Source: an uncultured Chthoniobacterales bacterium (lineage in GTDB: Bacteria > Verrucomicrobiota > Verrucomicrobiae > Chthoniobacterales > UBA10450). Taken from it: a stretch of 5,867 bases of DNA. Shown here piece after piece: positions 1-5,867 of this stretch. Position 1 is the first letter of the stretch. Each line of letters starts with the position of its first letter. The notes under the pieces were generated by a model that saw only the letters and a list, made by a program, of their open reading frames with translations, had not been told where the DNA came from and ran no database searches. A program made the position numbers and the translations under genes. The stretch is taken from the NCBI GenBank assembly GCA_955652855.1, contig CATPCN010000577.1:1-5867 (forward strand). The letters are read 5' to 3'.

Positions 1-2
1 AC

Positions 3-563
3 GTGATCGAATTCCCGAAGAACGCCAAGATCGAGAAGACGCTCGTCCTGATTAAGCCGGACAATTTCAAATTTCCAAATTTGCGGCCAGGCGGCGTGAT
101 TGAAGTTTTTTCGCGCACCGGGCTCTACATCGTCGGATTCAAAGTGCATCGCATGAGTGTGGCGCAGGCGGAGGAATTTTACGGACCGGTGCTGCCCGTT
201 CTCGAAGAAAAACTGGGGCCGAAAAAAGGACGCGGCGCTTGGGAGGAAATCGTTGAATTCATGGCCGGCATGAAACCGAGCGACTCTCCGCCAGAAAAAC
301 GGGAAAAACCCGGAACCGAAAAATGCATCGCTATCGTTTACCAAGGCGTCGATGCGGTCCGCAAAATTCGCGACGTGCTCGGGCCGACCGATCCGGCAAA
401 GGCGCCACCCGGTTCCATTCGAAAAGAATTCGGTCAAACGATCATGATCAACGCCGCCCACGCTTCCGATTCGGCCGAAAACGCGAAACGCGAGATGGCG
501 ATCGTGCAGGTGGACGAAAACAATCTCAAACCTTTGATTGAAAGTTTCTACAACCGCAAATAG
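3..563 (+). CDS. ndk: Nucleoside diphosphate kinase, long form (start possibly upstream of window)
   Basis: This enzyme moves the gamma-phosphate from ATP onto other nucleoside diphosphates through a phospho-histidine, balancing NTP pools in the cytoplasm. Numbering from the GTG at 3, the family signatures are all visible: the IKPD lysine K18, Y60, R123 and T129 in RDVLGPTDP, R140, N150, and the catalytic H153 in NAAHASDS followed by E164. The protein is 186 residues against about 140 for typical NDKs. The extra length lies mainly between residues 62 and 107, where a charged, Pro-rich stretch (KPSDSPPEKREKPGTEK) follows the VEFM helix. Only two bases precede the GTG, so it could be the true start or an internal valine. 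Eleven residues already precede TLVLIKPD, so little of the N-terminus can be missing. The family call is secure from the active site; the exact start is not. Confidence 0.88.
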   Translation: MIEFPKNAKIEKTLVLIKPDNFKFPNLRPGGVIEVFSRTGLYIVGFKVHRMSVAQAEEFYGPVLPVLEEKLGPKKGRGAWEEIVEFMAGMKPSDSPPEKREKPGTEKCIAIVYQGVDAVRKIRDVLGPTDPAKAPPGSIRKEFGQTIMINAAHASDSAENAKREMAIVQVDENNLKPLIESFYNRK

Positions 564-604
564 CTTGCGCTCCCATTTTGCAAACACTGACTAATCCCAA
601 CTCC

Positions 605-1768
605 ATGGAAATTTCCGAACGCGCAGCTCAACTGAGTCCCTCGCTCACTCTTTCGATCGACAGCAAGGCGAAAGCGATGAAGGCCGAGGGCATCGATGTG
701 TGCGGTTTCGGTGCGGGCGAGCCCGATTTCGATACGCCTGAGCACATCAAAGCGGCGGCGATCGAAGCGCTCCAGGCCGGTTTCACTAAGTACACACCGA
801 GCTCCGGTATTCCGGAATTGCGCCAGGCGATCGCGGAAAAATTGGCGGCCGATAACGAACTGAGTTATCGCGCGAATCAGATCGTGGTGAGCAACGGCGC
901 GAAACATTCCTGCTACAACGCAATCCTGGCCACGTGTCAGCCGGGCGACGAAGTCGTTATCCCCTCGCCTTACTGGGTGAGTTATCCGGACATGGTGCGA
1001 CTCGTCGGCGCCGAGCCGGTGATCGTGCCGACGATTGAGCGCAACGCCTGGAAGATGCGCGCGGATGATTTTGAAAACGCGATGACGCCGCGCACGAAAA
1101 TGTTGATCCTGAACAGCCCGTGCAATCCCACCGGATCGGTTTACACGCGCGAGGAGTTGCAAGCGATTGTCGATGTTGCGGCCGAGGAAGACATCTACAT
1201 TTTGTCGGACGAAATTTACGAGAAGCTCGTTTACGACGACGCGAAACATGTGAGCGTGGCGTCGATTTCGAAAGAGGCGTTCGATCTCACCATCACCGTG
1301 AACGGCTTTAGCAAATCGTACGCGATGACGGGCTGGCGCCTCGGCTACCTGGCCGCGCAGGAAGCGGTGGCGAAAGCAGTCGATTCAATTCAAAGCCACA
1401 CCACGGCGAATCCATCTTCATTTTCACAACGTGGCGCACTCGCCGCGCTCAAGGGCGATCAGCAACCGCTTGCTGACATGCGCGAAGAGTTCGATCTGCG
1501 CCGCAATTATATGTTCGATCGCATTTCGAAAATTCAGAACGTGACCGCGGTCCGGCCGCAAGGCGCGTTCTACGTGCTCGTGAACATCAGCCAGCTCGGC
1601 TTGACCTCGCAAAACTTTGCCGACCGTCTTCTGAGCAAAGCGAACGTCGCGGTCATTCCCGGCGCGGCCTTCGGCGACGACCGCACGATCCGGCTCAGTT
1701 ACGCTACGAGCATGGACATCATCAAAAAAGGTCTCGACCGGTTTCAGGATTTTTGCCGGACGCTCTGA
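605..1768 (+). CDS. Class I PLP-dependent aminotransferase (aspartate/prephenate aminotransferase type)
   Basis: This is a fold-type I aminotransferase that passes amino groups between an amino acid, probably aspartate, and a keto acid. Numbered from the ATG at 605 (387 residues, normal for the family), it shows GAGEPDFDTP near the N-terminus, YTPSSG at 63-68, W124 in SPYWVSYPDM, N174 in NPTG, D202 and Y205 in SDEIYE, the PLP lysine K237 in SKSYAMTGWR, and R363 in RLSYA, which binds the alpha-carboxylate. K100 aligns with a lysine of the Thermus-type enzyme thought to contact the acidic side chain. These features match subgroup Ib AspATs, some of which also act on prephenate; the sequence alone does not settle which. 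A TTG at 578 would add nine residues, but family members begin at the MEIS-like position and no Shine-Dalgarno favours either start. It lies 41 bases after ndk. Confidence 0.93.
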   Translation: MEISERAAQLSPSLTLSIDSKAKAMKAEGIDVCGFGAGEPDFDTPEHIKAAAIEALQAGFTKYTPSSGIPELRQAIAEKLAADNELSYRANQIVVSNGAKHSCYNAILATCQPGDEVVIPSPYWVSYPDMVRLVGAEPVIVPTIERNAWKMRADDFENAMTPRTKMLILNSPCNPTGSVYTREELQAIVDVAAEEDIYILSDEIYEKLVYDDAKHVSVASISKEAFDLTITVNGFSKSYAMTGWRLGYLAAQEAVAKAVDSIQSHTTANPSSFSQRGALAALKGDQQPLADMREEFDLRRNYMFDRISKIQNVTAVRPQGAFYVLVNISQLGLTSQNFADRLLSKANVAVIPGAAFGDDRTIRLSYATSMDIIKKGLDRFQDFCRTL

Positions 1769-1769
1769 T

Positions 1770-1857
1770 TTGTCATCCCGAGCGGAAGCGAGGGATCTCA
1801 CAATTTAGGAGGCGGGTAGATTCTTTGAGAGATTCTTCCCTTCGCTCAGAATGACAA
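1770..1857. repeat. Imperfect inverted repeat with terminal TTGTCAT/ATGACAA, probably a dispersed repeat copy
   Basis: The left arm (1770-1799) and right arm (1828-1857) are near-complementary. They share the ends TTGTCAT and ATGACAA, the inner GAGCG/CGCTC and AAG/CTT, and ATCTC/GAGAT at the base of the loop. About 24 of 31 positions match, with one single-base bulge at 1785 or 1784. The loop holds AGGAGG (1807-1812), and AGATTCTT occurs twice (1818-1825 and 1830-1837). The element starts two bases after the aminotransferase stop codon and its right arm contains the start codon of the GH57 gene. Short GTCAT...ATGAC palindromes of this kind are common dispersed intergenic repeats in several soil phyla; that this is one is inference from resemblance plus the half-copy at 3435. 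There is no T-tract after the stem, so it is not a classical terminator. Confidence 0.8.
1807..1812 (+). promoter_or_regulatory. AGGAGG Shine-Dalgarno-like hexamer in the repeat loop, badly placed
   Basis: This is the only strong Shine-Dalgarno match seen near a gene start in the window. It lies 38 bases before the ATG at 1851, too far for normal use, and no in-frame ATG, GTG or TTG exists between the TAG at 1806-1808 and 1851. It may be a chance part of the repeat loop. It could matter only if folding of the repeat brought it closer to the start codon. Confidence 0.2.
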
Positions 1858-3434
1858 CGTGCGGCTCTCTCGCGCTCGTTCTTCACGCGCATCTTCCCTT
1901 CGTTCGTCATCCAGAACACGACGAATTTCTCGAGGAAGACTGGCTCTTCGAAGCGATCACGGAAAGTTACATCCCGCTCATCGCCATGATGGAACGGCTC
2001 GTGAACGACGGCGTACCGTTCAAGCTCACGATCAGCATCACGCCTCCGCTTTGCGCGATGCTGCAAGATCCGCTGCTGCGCGAACGTTACGTGCGGCATC
2101 TCGAACGCTCGATCGATCTCGCGGCGCGCGAAATCACTCGAAACCGGAACGACGAGCAATTGAGCGCGCTCGCGCAATTTTATGTCGATCTTTTCACGGA
2201 ATGCCGCCGTCGTTTCGTTGACGATTGGAATTGCGACCTGCTACTCGCCTTCCGCCAATTGCGCGACGCCGGCGTTCTTGAAGTGATCGCTTCGGCGGCG
2301 ACGCATGGTTTGCTCCCACTTTTGGAATCCTCGCCGGCCGCGGTGCGCGCGCAGGTTTTGATCGGACGCGACGCGTACCGGGAAACTTTCCGCGGCGAGC
2401 CTGCCGGATTCTGGCTGCCCGAATGCGCCTACGCTCCGGCGCTCGATCCAATTTTGCAGGAAGCAAATTTGCGCTGGTTCATTCTCGACGCGCACGGTCT
2501 GCTTTTCGCGAAACCGCGGCCGCATCGCGCAATTTACGCGCCGTGTTACACGCCGGCCGGCCCTGCGGCCTTTGCGCGCGATCGCGATTCCAGCCGGCAA
2601 GTTTGGAGCGCGGAAGAAGGTTATCCCGGCGATCCTGCGTATCGCGATTTTTATCGCGATATAGGATTTGATCGCCCGCTTGATTATCTTTTTCCGGATT
2701 CAAACGGCGAACGCGTCCGCAAATTTACCGGCATCAAATATCACCGCATTACCGGGCGAAACATCGATAAGGAAATTTATAATCGCGACTGGGCGGAGAA
2801 GGCGGCGGAGGCGCACGCGAAACATTTTCTCGAATCGCGCTGCGCCCAAATGAATGAGCTGCGCCCGCTCGGCTTCGATCCGATCGTGGTCGCGCCGTTC
2901 GATGCGGAACTATTCGGGCATTGGTGGTTTGAAGGTCCGCGTTTCCTCGAATTGTTCATCCGCCAAGCGGCGCAAGATCGACATAATTTTCAGCTGACAA
3001 CACCAAGCGACTATCTGGCGAGCCATGCGACGCAACAGATCGTCGAACCCGCGGCTTCGAGCTGGGGCGATAAAGGGTATCTGGGCGTTTGGCTAGACGA
3101 GAGCAATGCGTGGATTTATCCGCATCTGCACGCCGCCGCGCGCCGCATGACGGAAACAGCGTGCGTGCACGCCGACAACCCATCGCCGCTCACCGAGCGT
3201 GTTTTAAAACAACTCGCGCGCGAACTTCTTCTCGCGCAATCAAGTGACTGGGCGTTTCTCATCAAAACCGGCACCGCGCGCGAGTACGCGAGCAAACGAG
3301 CGAAGGATCACCTCTTGCGCTTCAATCGTTTGCACGATCAGTTGTGCGCCGGAAATGTCGATGAAGAATTTCTGGGCGATTGCGAATGGCGCGACAATCT
3401 TTTTCCGAATGTGAATTGGCGTTACTACATTTAG
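1851..3434 (+). CDS. GH57 1,4-alpha-glucan branching enzyme with DUF1957-type C-terminal domain
   Basis: This glycoside hydrolase family 57 enzyme probably forms alpha-1,6 branches in glycogen by cutting and re-attaching alpha-1,4 chains in the cytoplasm; no signal peptide is present. All five GH57 regions are visible in its 527 residues: HAHLP at 12-16, HGLLP at 152-156, GFWLPEC with the nucleophile E191, APFDAELFGHWW with the acid/base D351, and SSWGDKGYLGVWLDESNAW at 403-421. The SAEEGYPGDPAYRDFYRDIG stretch (253-272) and the helical C-terminal part (about 410-527) resemble the Thermus, Thermotoga and Thermococcus branching enzymes rather than GH57 amylases. The length fits that group. The ATG at 1851 is the only start available: the frame is closed by TAG at 1806 and no other start codon lies between. 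That ATG lies inside the right arm of the repeat at 1770-1857. No other glycogen gene is in view, and branching rather than amylase activity is inferred from family. Confidence 0.9.
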   Translation: MTTCGSLALVLHAHLPFVRHPEHDEFLEEDWLFEAITESYIPLIAMMERLVNDGVPFKLTISITPPLCAMLQDPLLRERYVRHLERSIDLAAREITRNRNDEQLSALAQFYVDLFTECRRRFVDDWNCDLLLAFRQLRDAGVLEVIASAATHGLLPLLESSPAAVRAQVLIGRDAYRETFRGEPAGFWLPECAYAPALDPILQEANLRWFILDAHGLLFAKPRPHRAIYAPCYTPAGPAAFARDRDSSRQVWSAEEGYPGDPAYRDFYRDIGFDRPLDYLFPDSNGERVRKFTGIKYHRITGRNIDKEIYNRDWAEKAAEAHAKHFLESRCAQMNELRPLGFDPIVVAPFDAELFGHWWFEGPRFLELFIRQAAQDRHNFQLTTPSDYLASHATQQIVEPAASSWGDKGYLGVWLDESNAWIYPHLHAAARRMTETACVHADNPSPLTERVLKQLARELLLAQSSDWAFLIKTGTAREYASKRAKDHLLRFNRLHDQLCAGNVDEEFLGDCEWRDNLFPNVNWRYYI

Positions 3435-3453
3435 ACTTCGCTCGGCATGACAA
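3435..3453 (+). repeat. Half-copy of the 1770-1857 repeat (right arm only)
   Basis: ACTTCGCTCGGCATGACAA matches 1839-1857 (CCTTCGCTCAGAATGACAA) at 16 of 19 positions with no gaps. It fills the whole gap between the GH57 stop codon and the next gene. As in the full copy, its ATG is the start codon of the downstream gene. No left arm is present. A 19-base match could partly be chance, but the position and the shared start codon make common origin likely. Confidence 0.55.
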
Positions 3454-4151
3454 AAAGTTTACCTGCGTTTGTATTCGTCGGATGTTTGGCACTTCGTTGC
3501 GTGTTTGCGCAAGAGTCACCAACAACCTCGCCGACTTCAACACCTTCGCCGACGCCGGAACAAACTGCTTCAGCGTCACCGGCGCGAAATGTTCGGCTCA
3601 GTTTTGTTCCGCCGCCGATGGAAGGAACGATCAGCCTCGGAATCTTTGATGCGAACGGAAAACTCGTGCGCGTTTTGCACCGCGAAGCAAAGATCGACAA
3701 CTTCGCCGTCGATGCCGATTCGCTGAACACCACGTGGGACGGGAAAAATGACGCCGGCGAAGATTTGCCGCCGGGAAAATATCGCGCGCGCGGTTATCTG
3801 GTCGGGGATCTCAAATCCGAAGATCTTGGAAAAACGGCAACGCCACCGCCGACTGATTTACCGGACCATGTTTCCGTGAAGCTTGTCACGAACCCGCTCA
3901 TCAGCGACACGCGCTCAGTTGTCGATCTTGGCGTCGGGTTCGATGCAAAGGGAAGTTTTTTGAAAACGATGGACGGCTTGCCACTTTGCACCGTGAGCGA
4001 AACACCGAACCTGGCTCGCGTCTTCATTACCAAGAAATCCGACAGATCGGCGGATGTCTGGCAGGACGACGGCTCTGGCTTTGAGCCGTTTCAAGTGTCG
4101 AACATCGATAAGATGATGGCGTTCGATTGCGGCGATTTCGAATTGAAATGA
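3447..4151 (+). CDS. Secreted protein with Pro/Ser/Thr-rich linker and FlgD-like Ig domain; function unknown
   Basis: I do not recognise a specific gene. The 234-residue product begins with a Sec signal peptide: K3, a hydrophobic core at about 5-19, and a likely cleavage after VFA at 21. C13 follows FVG, a poor lipobox, so a lipoprotein is possible but less likely. Residues 24-46 form a Pro/Ser/Thr-rich linker (TSPTSTPSPTPEQTASASPA). Residues about 58-118 look like a FlgD-type Ig fold: GTISLGIFDANGKLVRVL, then TTWDGKNDAGEDLPPGKYRARGY. That module is common in extracellular and surface proteins and does not imply flagella. Residues 145-234 have an alternating, beta-rich look (VDLGVGFDAKGSFLKTM, LARVFITKK) and may be one or two propeller-like blades. 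The start at 3447 is forced by the TAG at 3432-3434 in the same frame. It follows the GH57 gene by 12 bases, so co-transcription is likely. Confidence 0.8.
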   Translation: MTKSLPAFVFVGCLALRCVFAQESPTTSPTSTPSPTPEQTASASPARNVRLSFVPPPMEGTISLGIFDANGKLVRVLHREAKIDNFAVDADSLNTTWDGKNDAGEDLPPGKYRARGYLVGDLKSEDLGKTATPPPTDLPDHVSVKLVTNPLISDTRSVVDLGVGFDAKGSFLKTMDGLPLCTVSETPNLARVFITKKSDRSADVWQDDGSGFEPFQVSNIDKMMAFDCGDFELK

Positions 4152-4180
4152 TCGGCGTGTTGCGTTGACTTTGCTCGCAG

Positions 4181-4741
4181 ATGGCGCGCGACATCATTTA
4201 TCTCGATCTTGAAACCCAGCGCACGGCCAACGATGCGGGCGGCTGGAATCGTAAAGGCGATATGCGCATGTCGATCGGCGTGACGTACAGCACGCGCAGC
4301 GGGCGCTACGAAGTTTTCGCGGAGGACCGTGTGCACGATTTGATCGCGCGCCTTCGCACCGCCGATCTCGTGGTCGGCTTCAACGTGCTCAACTTCGATT
4401 ATCACGTGCTGATGGGTTACACGGTTCTCGATCTTTGCGCGGAACTTCCGACGGCCGATCTGATGATCGACATGGAGAAACGGCTCGGCCATCGGCTCGC
4501 ACTCGACGCGATCGCGCACGCGACGCTCGGCATCCGCAAGACCGCGGCGAGTCTCGACGCGATCCGCTGGTGGCGCGAGGGCCGCGTTCTCGAGATCGCG
4601 GAATATTGTTGCTTTGACGTGAAGGTGACGAAGCTCGTGCACGAACACGGTTGCCGGCACAAGGAATTGTTTTTCCACGATCGGTTCGCCCAACGCCAGC
4701 GGGTGGCGATCGATTGGTCGCACCTTGATGACGCGGCGTAG
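4181..4741 (+). CDS. Stand-alone DEDDy-type 3'-5' exonuclease (RNase H-like fold, YprB-type)
   Basis: This is a predicted metal-dependent nuclease trimming DNA or RNA from the 3' end. The 186-residue protein is essentially one exonuclease domain. Exo I is YLDLETQ with D9 and E11; Exo II is VVGFNVLNFDYHVL with N68 and D73; Exo III is YCCFDVKVT with Y142 and D146, a Y-x3-D spacing that marks the DEDDy class. D97 in LMIDMEK and the stretch LDAIAHATLGIRKTA are also typical of the YprB/RNase H-like group, whose members often sit on helicases. No helicase, polymerase or DNA-binding domain is attached here. The tail (159-186, RHKELFFHDRFAQRQRVAIDW) is rich in charged and aromatic residues. No good Shine-Dalgarno precedes the ATG at 4181. 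The gene lies 29 bases after the secreted-protein gene. The substrate is unknown; the catalytic class is well supported. Confidence 0.85.
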   Translation: MARDIIYLDLETQRTANDAGGWNRKGDMRMSIGVTYSTRSGRYEVFAEDRVHDLIARLRTADLVVGFNVLNFDYHVLMGYTVLDLCAELPTADLMIDMEKRLGHRLALDAIAHATLGIRKTAASLDAIRWWREGRVLEIAEYCCFDVKVTKLVHEHGCRHKELFFHDRFAQRQRVAIDWSHLDDAA

Positions 4742-4754
4742 CGAAGCTTCGCTA
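4739..4754. other. Perfect 16-bp palindrome over the exonuclease stop codon
   Basis: TAGCGAAGCTTCGCTA is its own reverse complement and begins with the TAG stop codon of the exonuclease gene. As RNA it could form a six-pair stem with an AGCT loop. It is short and has no T-tract after it, so it is a weak terminator candidate. Its GCGAAG/CTTCGC core resembles the inner arms of the repeat at 1770-1857, but the flanks do not match. Confidence 0.5.
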
Positions 4755-4760
4755 GTCATA

Positions 4761-4787
4761 AGGCGAAATCTTTGTTAGTTAGGCGAA
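4761..4787 (+). repeat. Two direct AGGCGAA heptamers before lpxC/fabZ
   Basis: AGGCGAA occurs at 4761-4767 and again at 4781-4787, exactly 20 bases apart, in the 48-base gap before the fusion gene. The second copy ends two bases before the ATG, and its AGG is the only Shine-Dalgarno-like element at that start. The pair could be a small operator or a chance duplication; I see no -10/-35 pair with it. Confidence 0.3.
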
Positions 4788-4789
4788 TC

Positions 4790-5867
4790 ATGCCTGCCGC
4801 GCCGGAACTTCAACACACGCTTGCTAAAGCAGCGAGCTTGAGCGGCACATCGTTGCACACCGGCGAAAAGGCGACGCTAAGACTGCAGCCGGCGCCAGCT
4901 GATGCCGGGATCAAATTCAAACGCAAAGATCTGCAAGAAGAGCCGACGATCGACGCGAAGATCGACAATCTAAAAACGGTCGAGCGCGCGACCACGATCG
5001 GCGAAGGCTCGGTGCGCGTGCACACGGTCGAGCACGTTCTCGCGGCGCTTTCCGCGATGGGCGTGGACAACGCGATCGTGGAAATGGACGCGAACGAACC
5101 ACCGATCGGCGATGGCAGCGCGCGCGCTTATGTCGATCTTATCAAGCGGGCCGGCGTGACGCCGCAGGAAGCGCCGCGGAAATTTTTCAATGTGCGCGCG
5201 CCGATGCATGTGGAATCAAAATCAGGCTCGCTGCTTGTGCTTCTGCCTGACGAAAGATTTCGCATCTCCTGCACGCAAGCCGGACCGAATGGCCGGTTCA
5301 CGCAATTTCTTTCGACGGAAATCACGCCGGCCGTTTTTGAGCGCGAGATCGCGCCGGCGCGCACGTTTGTCTTTTACGAAGACGTGCAGCCCCTTATGGA
5401 AAGGAATCTCATCAAAGGTGGCACTCTCGAGAACGCGATTGTGGTACGCGGCGAAGCGGTCTTGAGCAAGGAACCGCTGCGCTTCGCGGACGAATTTGTT
5501 CGACATAAAATTCTCGACATCATCGGCGATCTCGCGCTCTTCGGTCAGCGCATTCGCGGTCACGTCATCGCGGTGAAGCCCGGTCACGCCACGAATGCGG
5601 AGCTGGCCCGCGCGCTGTCGCGAGAATCCACGCGCACGTCCATGGTATCTCCGCCCAAAACGATTCCGCGAGGCGACGGCGCACTCGACATCAACGATGT
5701 TATGAACATTTTGCCGCACCGTTATCCGTTCCTGATGGTGGACCGCATTCTCGGTTTCGAAGGGGGAACGAAAGTGATCGGGATGAAGACGGTCTCGATC
5801 AACGAGCCATTTTTCCAGGGACATTTTCCCGGACATCCGGTGATGCCGGGCGTGATGCAGGTGGAAG
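4790..5867 (+). CDS. lpxC/fabZ: Bifunctional LpxC-FabZ fusion (3' end beyond window)
   Basis: The N-terminal part is UDP-3-O-acyl-GlcNAc deacetylase, the zinc enzyme for the committed step of lipid A synthesis. The C-terminal part is (3R)-hydroxyacyl-ACP dehydratase. The frame is open for 359 residues to the edge. LpxC residues (1 to about 283): [10 protein letters not shown] at 21-30, E81 and H82 in [12 protein letters not shown] at 104-111, ARTFVF at 190-195, then H239, K240, D243 and D247 in [12 protein letters not shown], and H266 in PGHA. These cover the zinc ligands (H82, H239, D243) and catalytic residues. After a short Pro-rich linker (about 283-297), FabZ begins with [21 protein letters not shown]; its catalytic H345 ([12 protein letters not shown]) and E359, the last complete codon, are both present. 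About 85-90 more residues would complete FabZ. The ATG at 4790 follows a weak AGGCG. The fusion is known in Bacteroidota, Chlorobi and Verrucomicrobiota. Confidence 0.95.
   Translation, partial: MPAAPELQHTLAKAASLSGTSLHTGEKATLRLQPAPADAGIKFKRKDLQEEPTIDAKIDNLKTVERATTIGEGSVRVHTVEHVLAALSAMGVDNAIVEMDANEPPIGDGSARAYVDLIKRAGVTPQEAPRKFFNVRAPMHVESKSGSLLVLLPDERFRISCTQAGPNGRFTQFLSTEITPAVFEREIAPARTFVFYEDVQPLMERNLIKGGTLENAIVVRGEAVLSKEPLRFADEFVRHKILDIIGDLALFGQRIRGHVIAVKPGHATNAELARALSRESTRTSMVSPPKTIPRGDGALDINDVMNILPHRYPFLMVDRILGFEGGTKVIGMKTVSINEPFFQGHFPGHPVMPGVMQVE

Noticed and set aside
578..604. TTG at 578 as the start of the aminotransferase.
   Set aside because: It would add nine residues not typical of the family, and the ATG at 605 fits the usual N-terminus. 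It cannot be fully excluded because neither start has a Shine-Dalgarno.
548..1249. A 233-residue open frame on the minus strand opposite the aminotransferase gene.
   Set aside because: It is rich in Arg and His with no recognisable motif, and lies entirely over a well-supported gene. It is an antisense shadow of GC-rich codons.
1770..1857. The inverted repeat as a Rho-independent terminator or a CRISPR unit.
   Set aside because: The stem is imperfect, the loop is long and no T-tract follows. There is only one full copy and no regular spacers, so it is neither.
4165..4170. TTGACT before the exonuclease gene as a possible -35 box.
   Set aside because: No -10-like sequence lies at a suitable distance, and the expected position falls inside the coding region.
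4091..4759. A 222-residue minus-strand open frame opposite the exonuclease gene.
   Set aside because: The plus strand carries an intact DEDDy catalytic set, and the minus product shows no family signature.
5222..5836. A 204-residue minus-strand open frame opposite lpxC/fabZ.
   Set aside because: Same reason: the plus strand encodes conserved LpxC and FabZ active sites throughout this stretch.
1..5867. A new defence, secretion or mobile system.
   Set aside because: Five of the six genes belong to recognisable housekeeping or metabolic families, there are no transposase, integrase, toxin or tRNA genes, and the lone exonuclease has no defence-type partner.

Overview
This 5.9-kb window comes from a bacterial chromosome. 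It is compact and moderately GC-rich, and all six genes I can support are on the + strand with gaps of only 12 to 82 bases. The last gene fuses LpxC (lipid A synthesis) to FabZ (fatty-acid dehydratase), so the organism makes lipopolysaccharide and belongs to one of the groups known for this fusion, such as Bacteroidota, Chlorobi or Verrucomicrobiota. The base composition, the long NDK, the GH57 branching enzyme and the type of dispersed GTCAT...ATGAC inverted repeat make me favour a soil-type Verrucomicrobiota (Chthoniobacterales-like). That placement is inference, not proof.

Layout from left to right: a nucleoside diphosphate kinase of unusual length (3-563, start possibly outside the window); a class I PLP aminotransferase of the aspartate/prephenate type (605-1768); an imperfect inverted repeat filling the gap (1770-1857); a GH57 1,4-alpha-glucan branching enzyme with a DUF1957-type C-terminus (1851-3434); a small secreted protein with a Pro/Ser/Thr-rich linker and a FlgD-like Ig fold (3447-4151); a stand-alone DEDDy-type 3'-5' exonuclease (4181-4741); and the LpxC-FabZ fusion (4790 to beyond the right edge).

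The genes do not form one pathway. They cover nucleotide balancing, amino-acid metabolism, glycogen branching, an exported protein, nucleic-acid processing and outer-membrane lipid A. The close spacing suggests shared transcription of some neighbours, but no promoter or classical terminator could be assigned.

I found no new multi-gene system. The most unusual signal is the repeat. Its right arm ends in ATGACAA, and that ATG is the only usable start codon of the GH57 gene. A 16/19-identical half-copy sits immediately before the next gene and supplies that gene's start codon in the same way. A perfect 16-bp palindrome over the stop codon of the exonuclease gene resembles the core of the same repeat.
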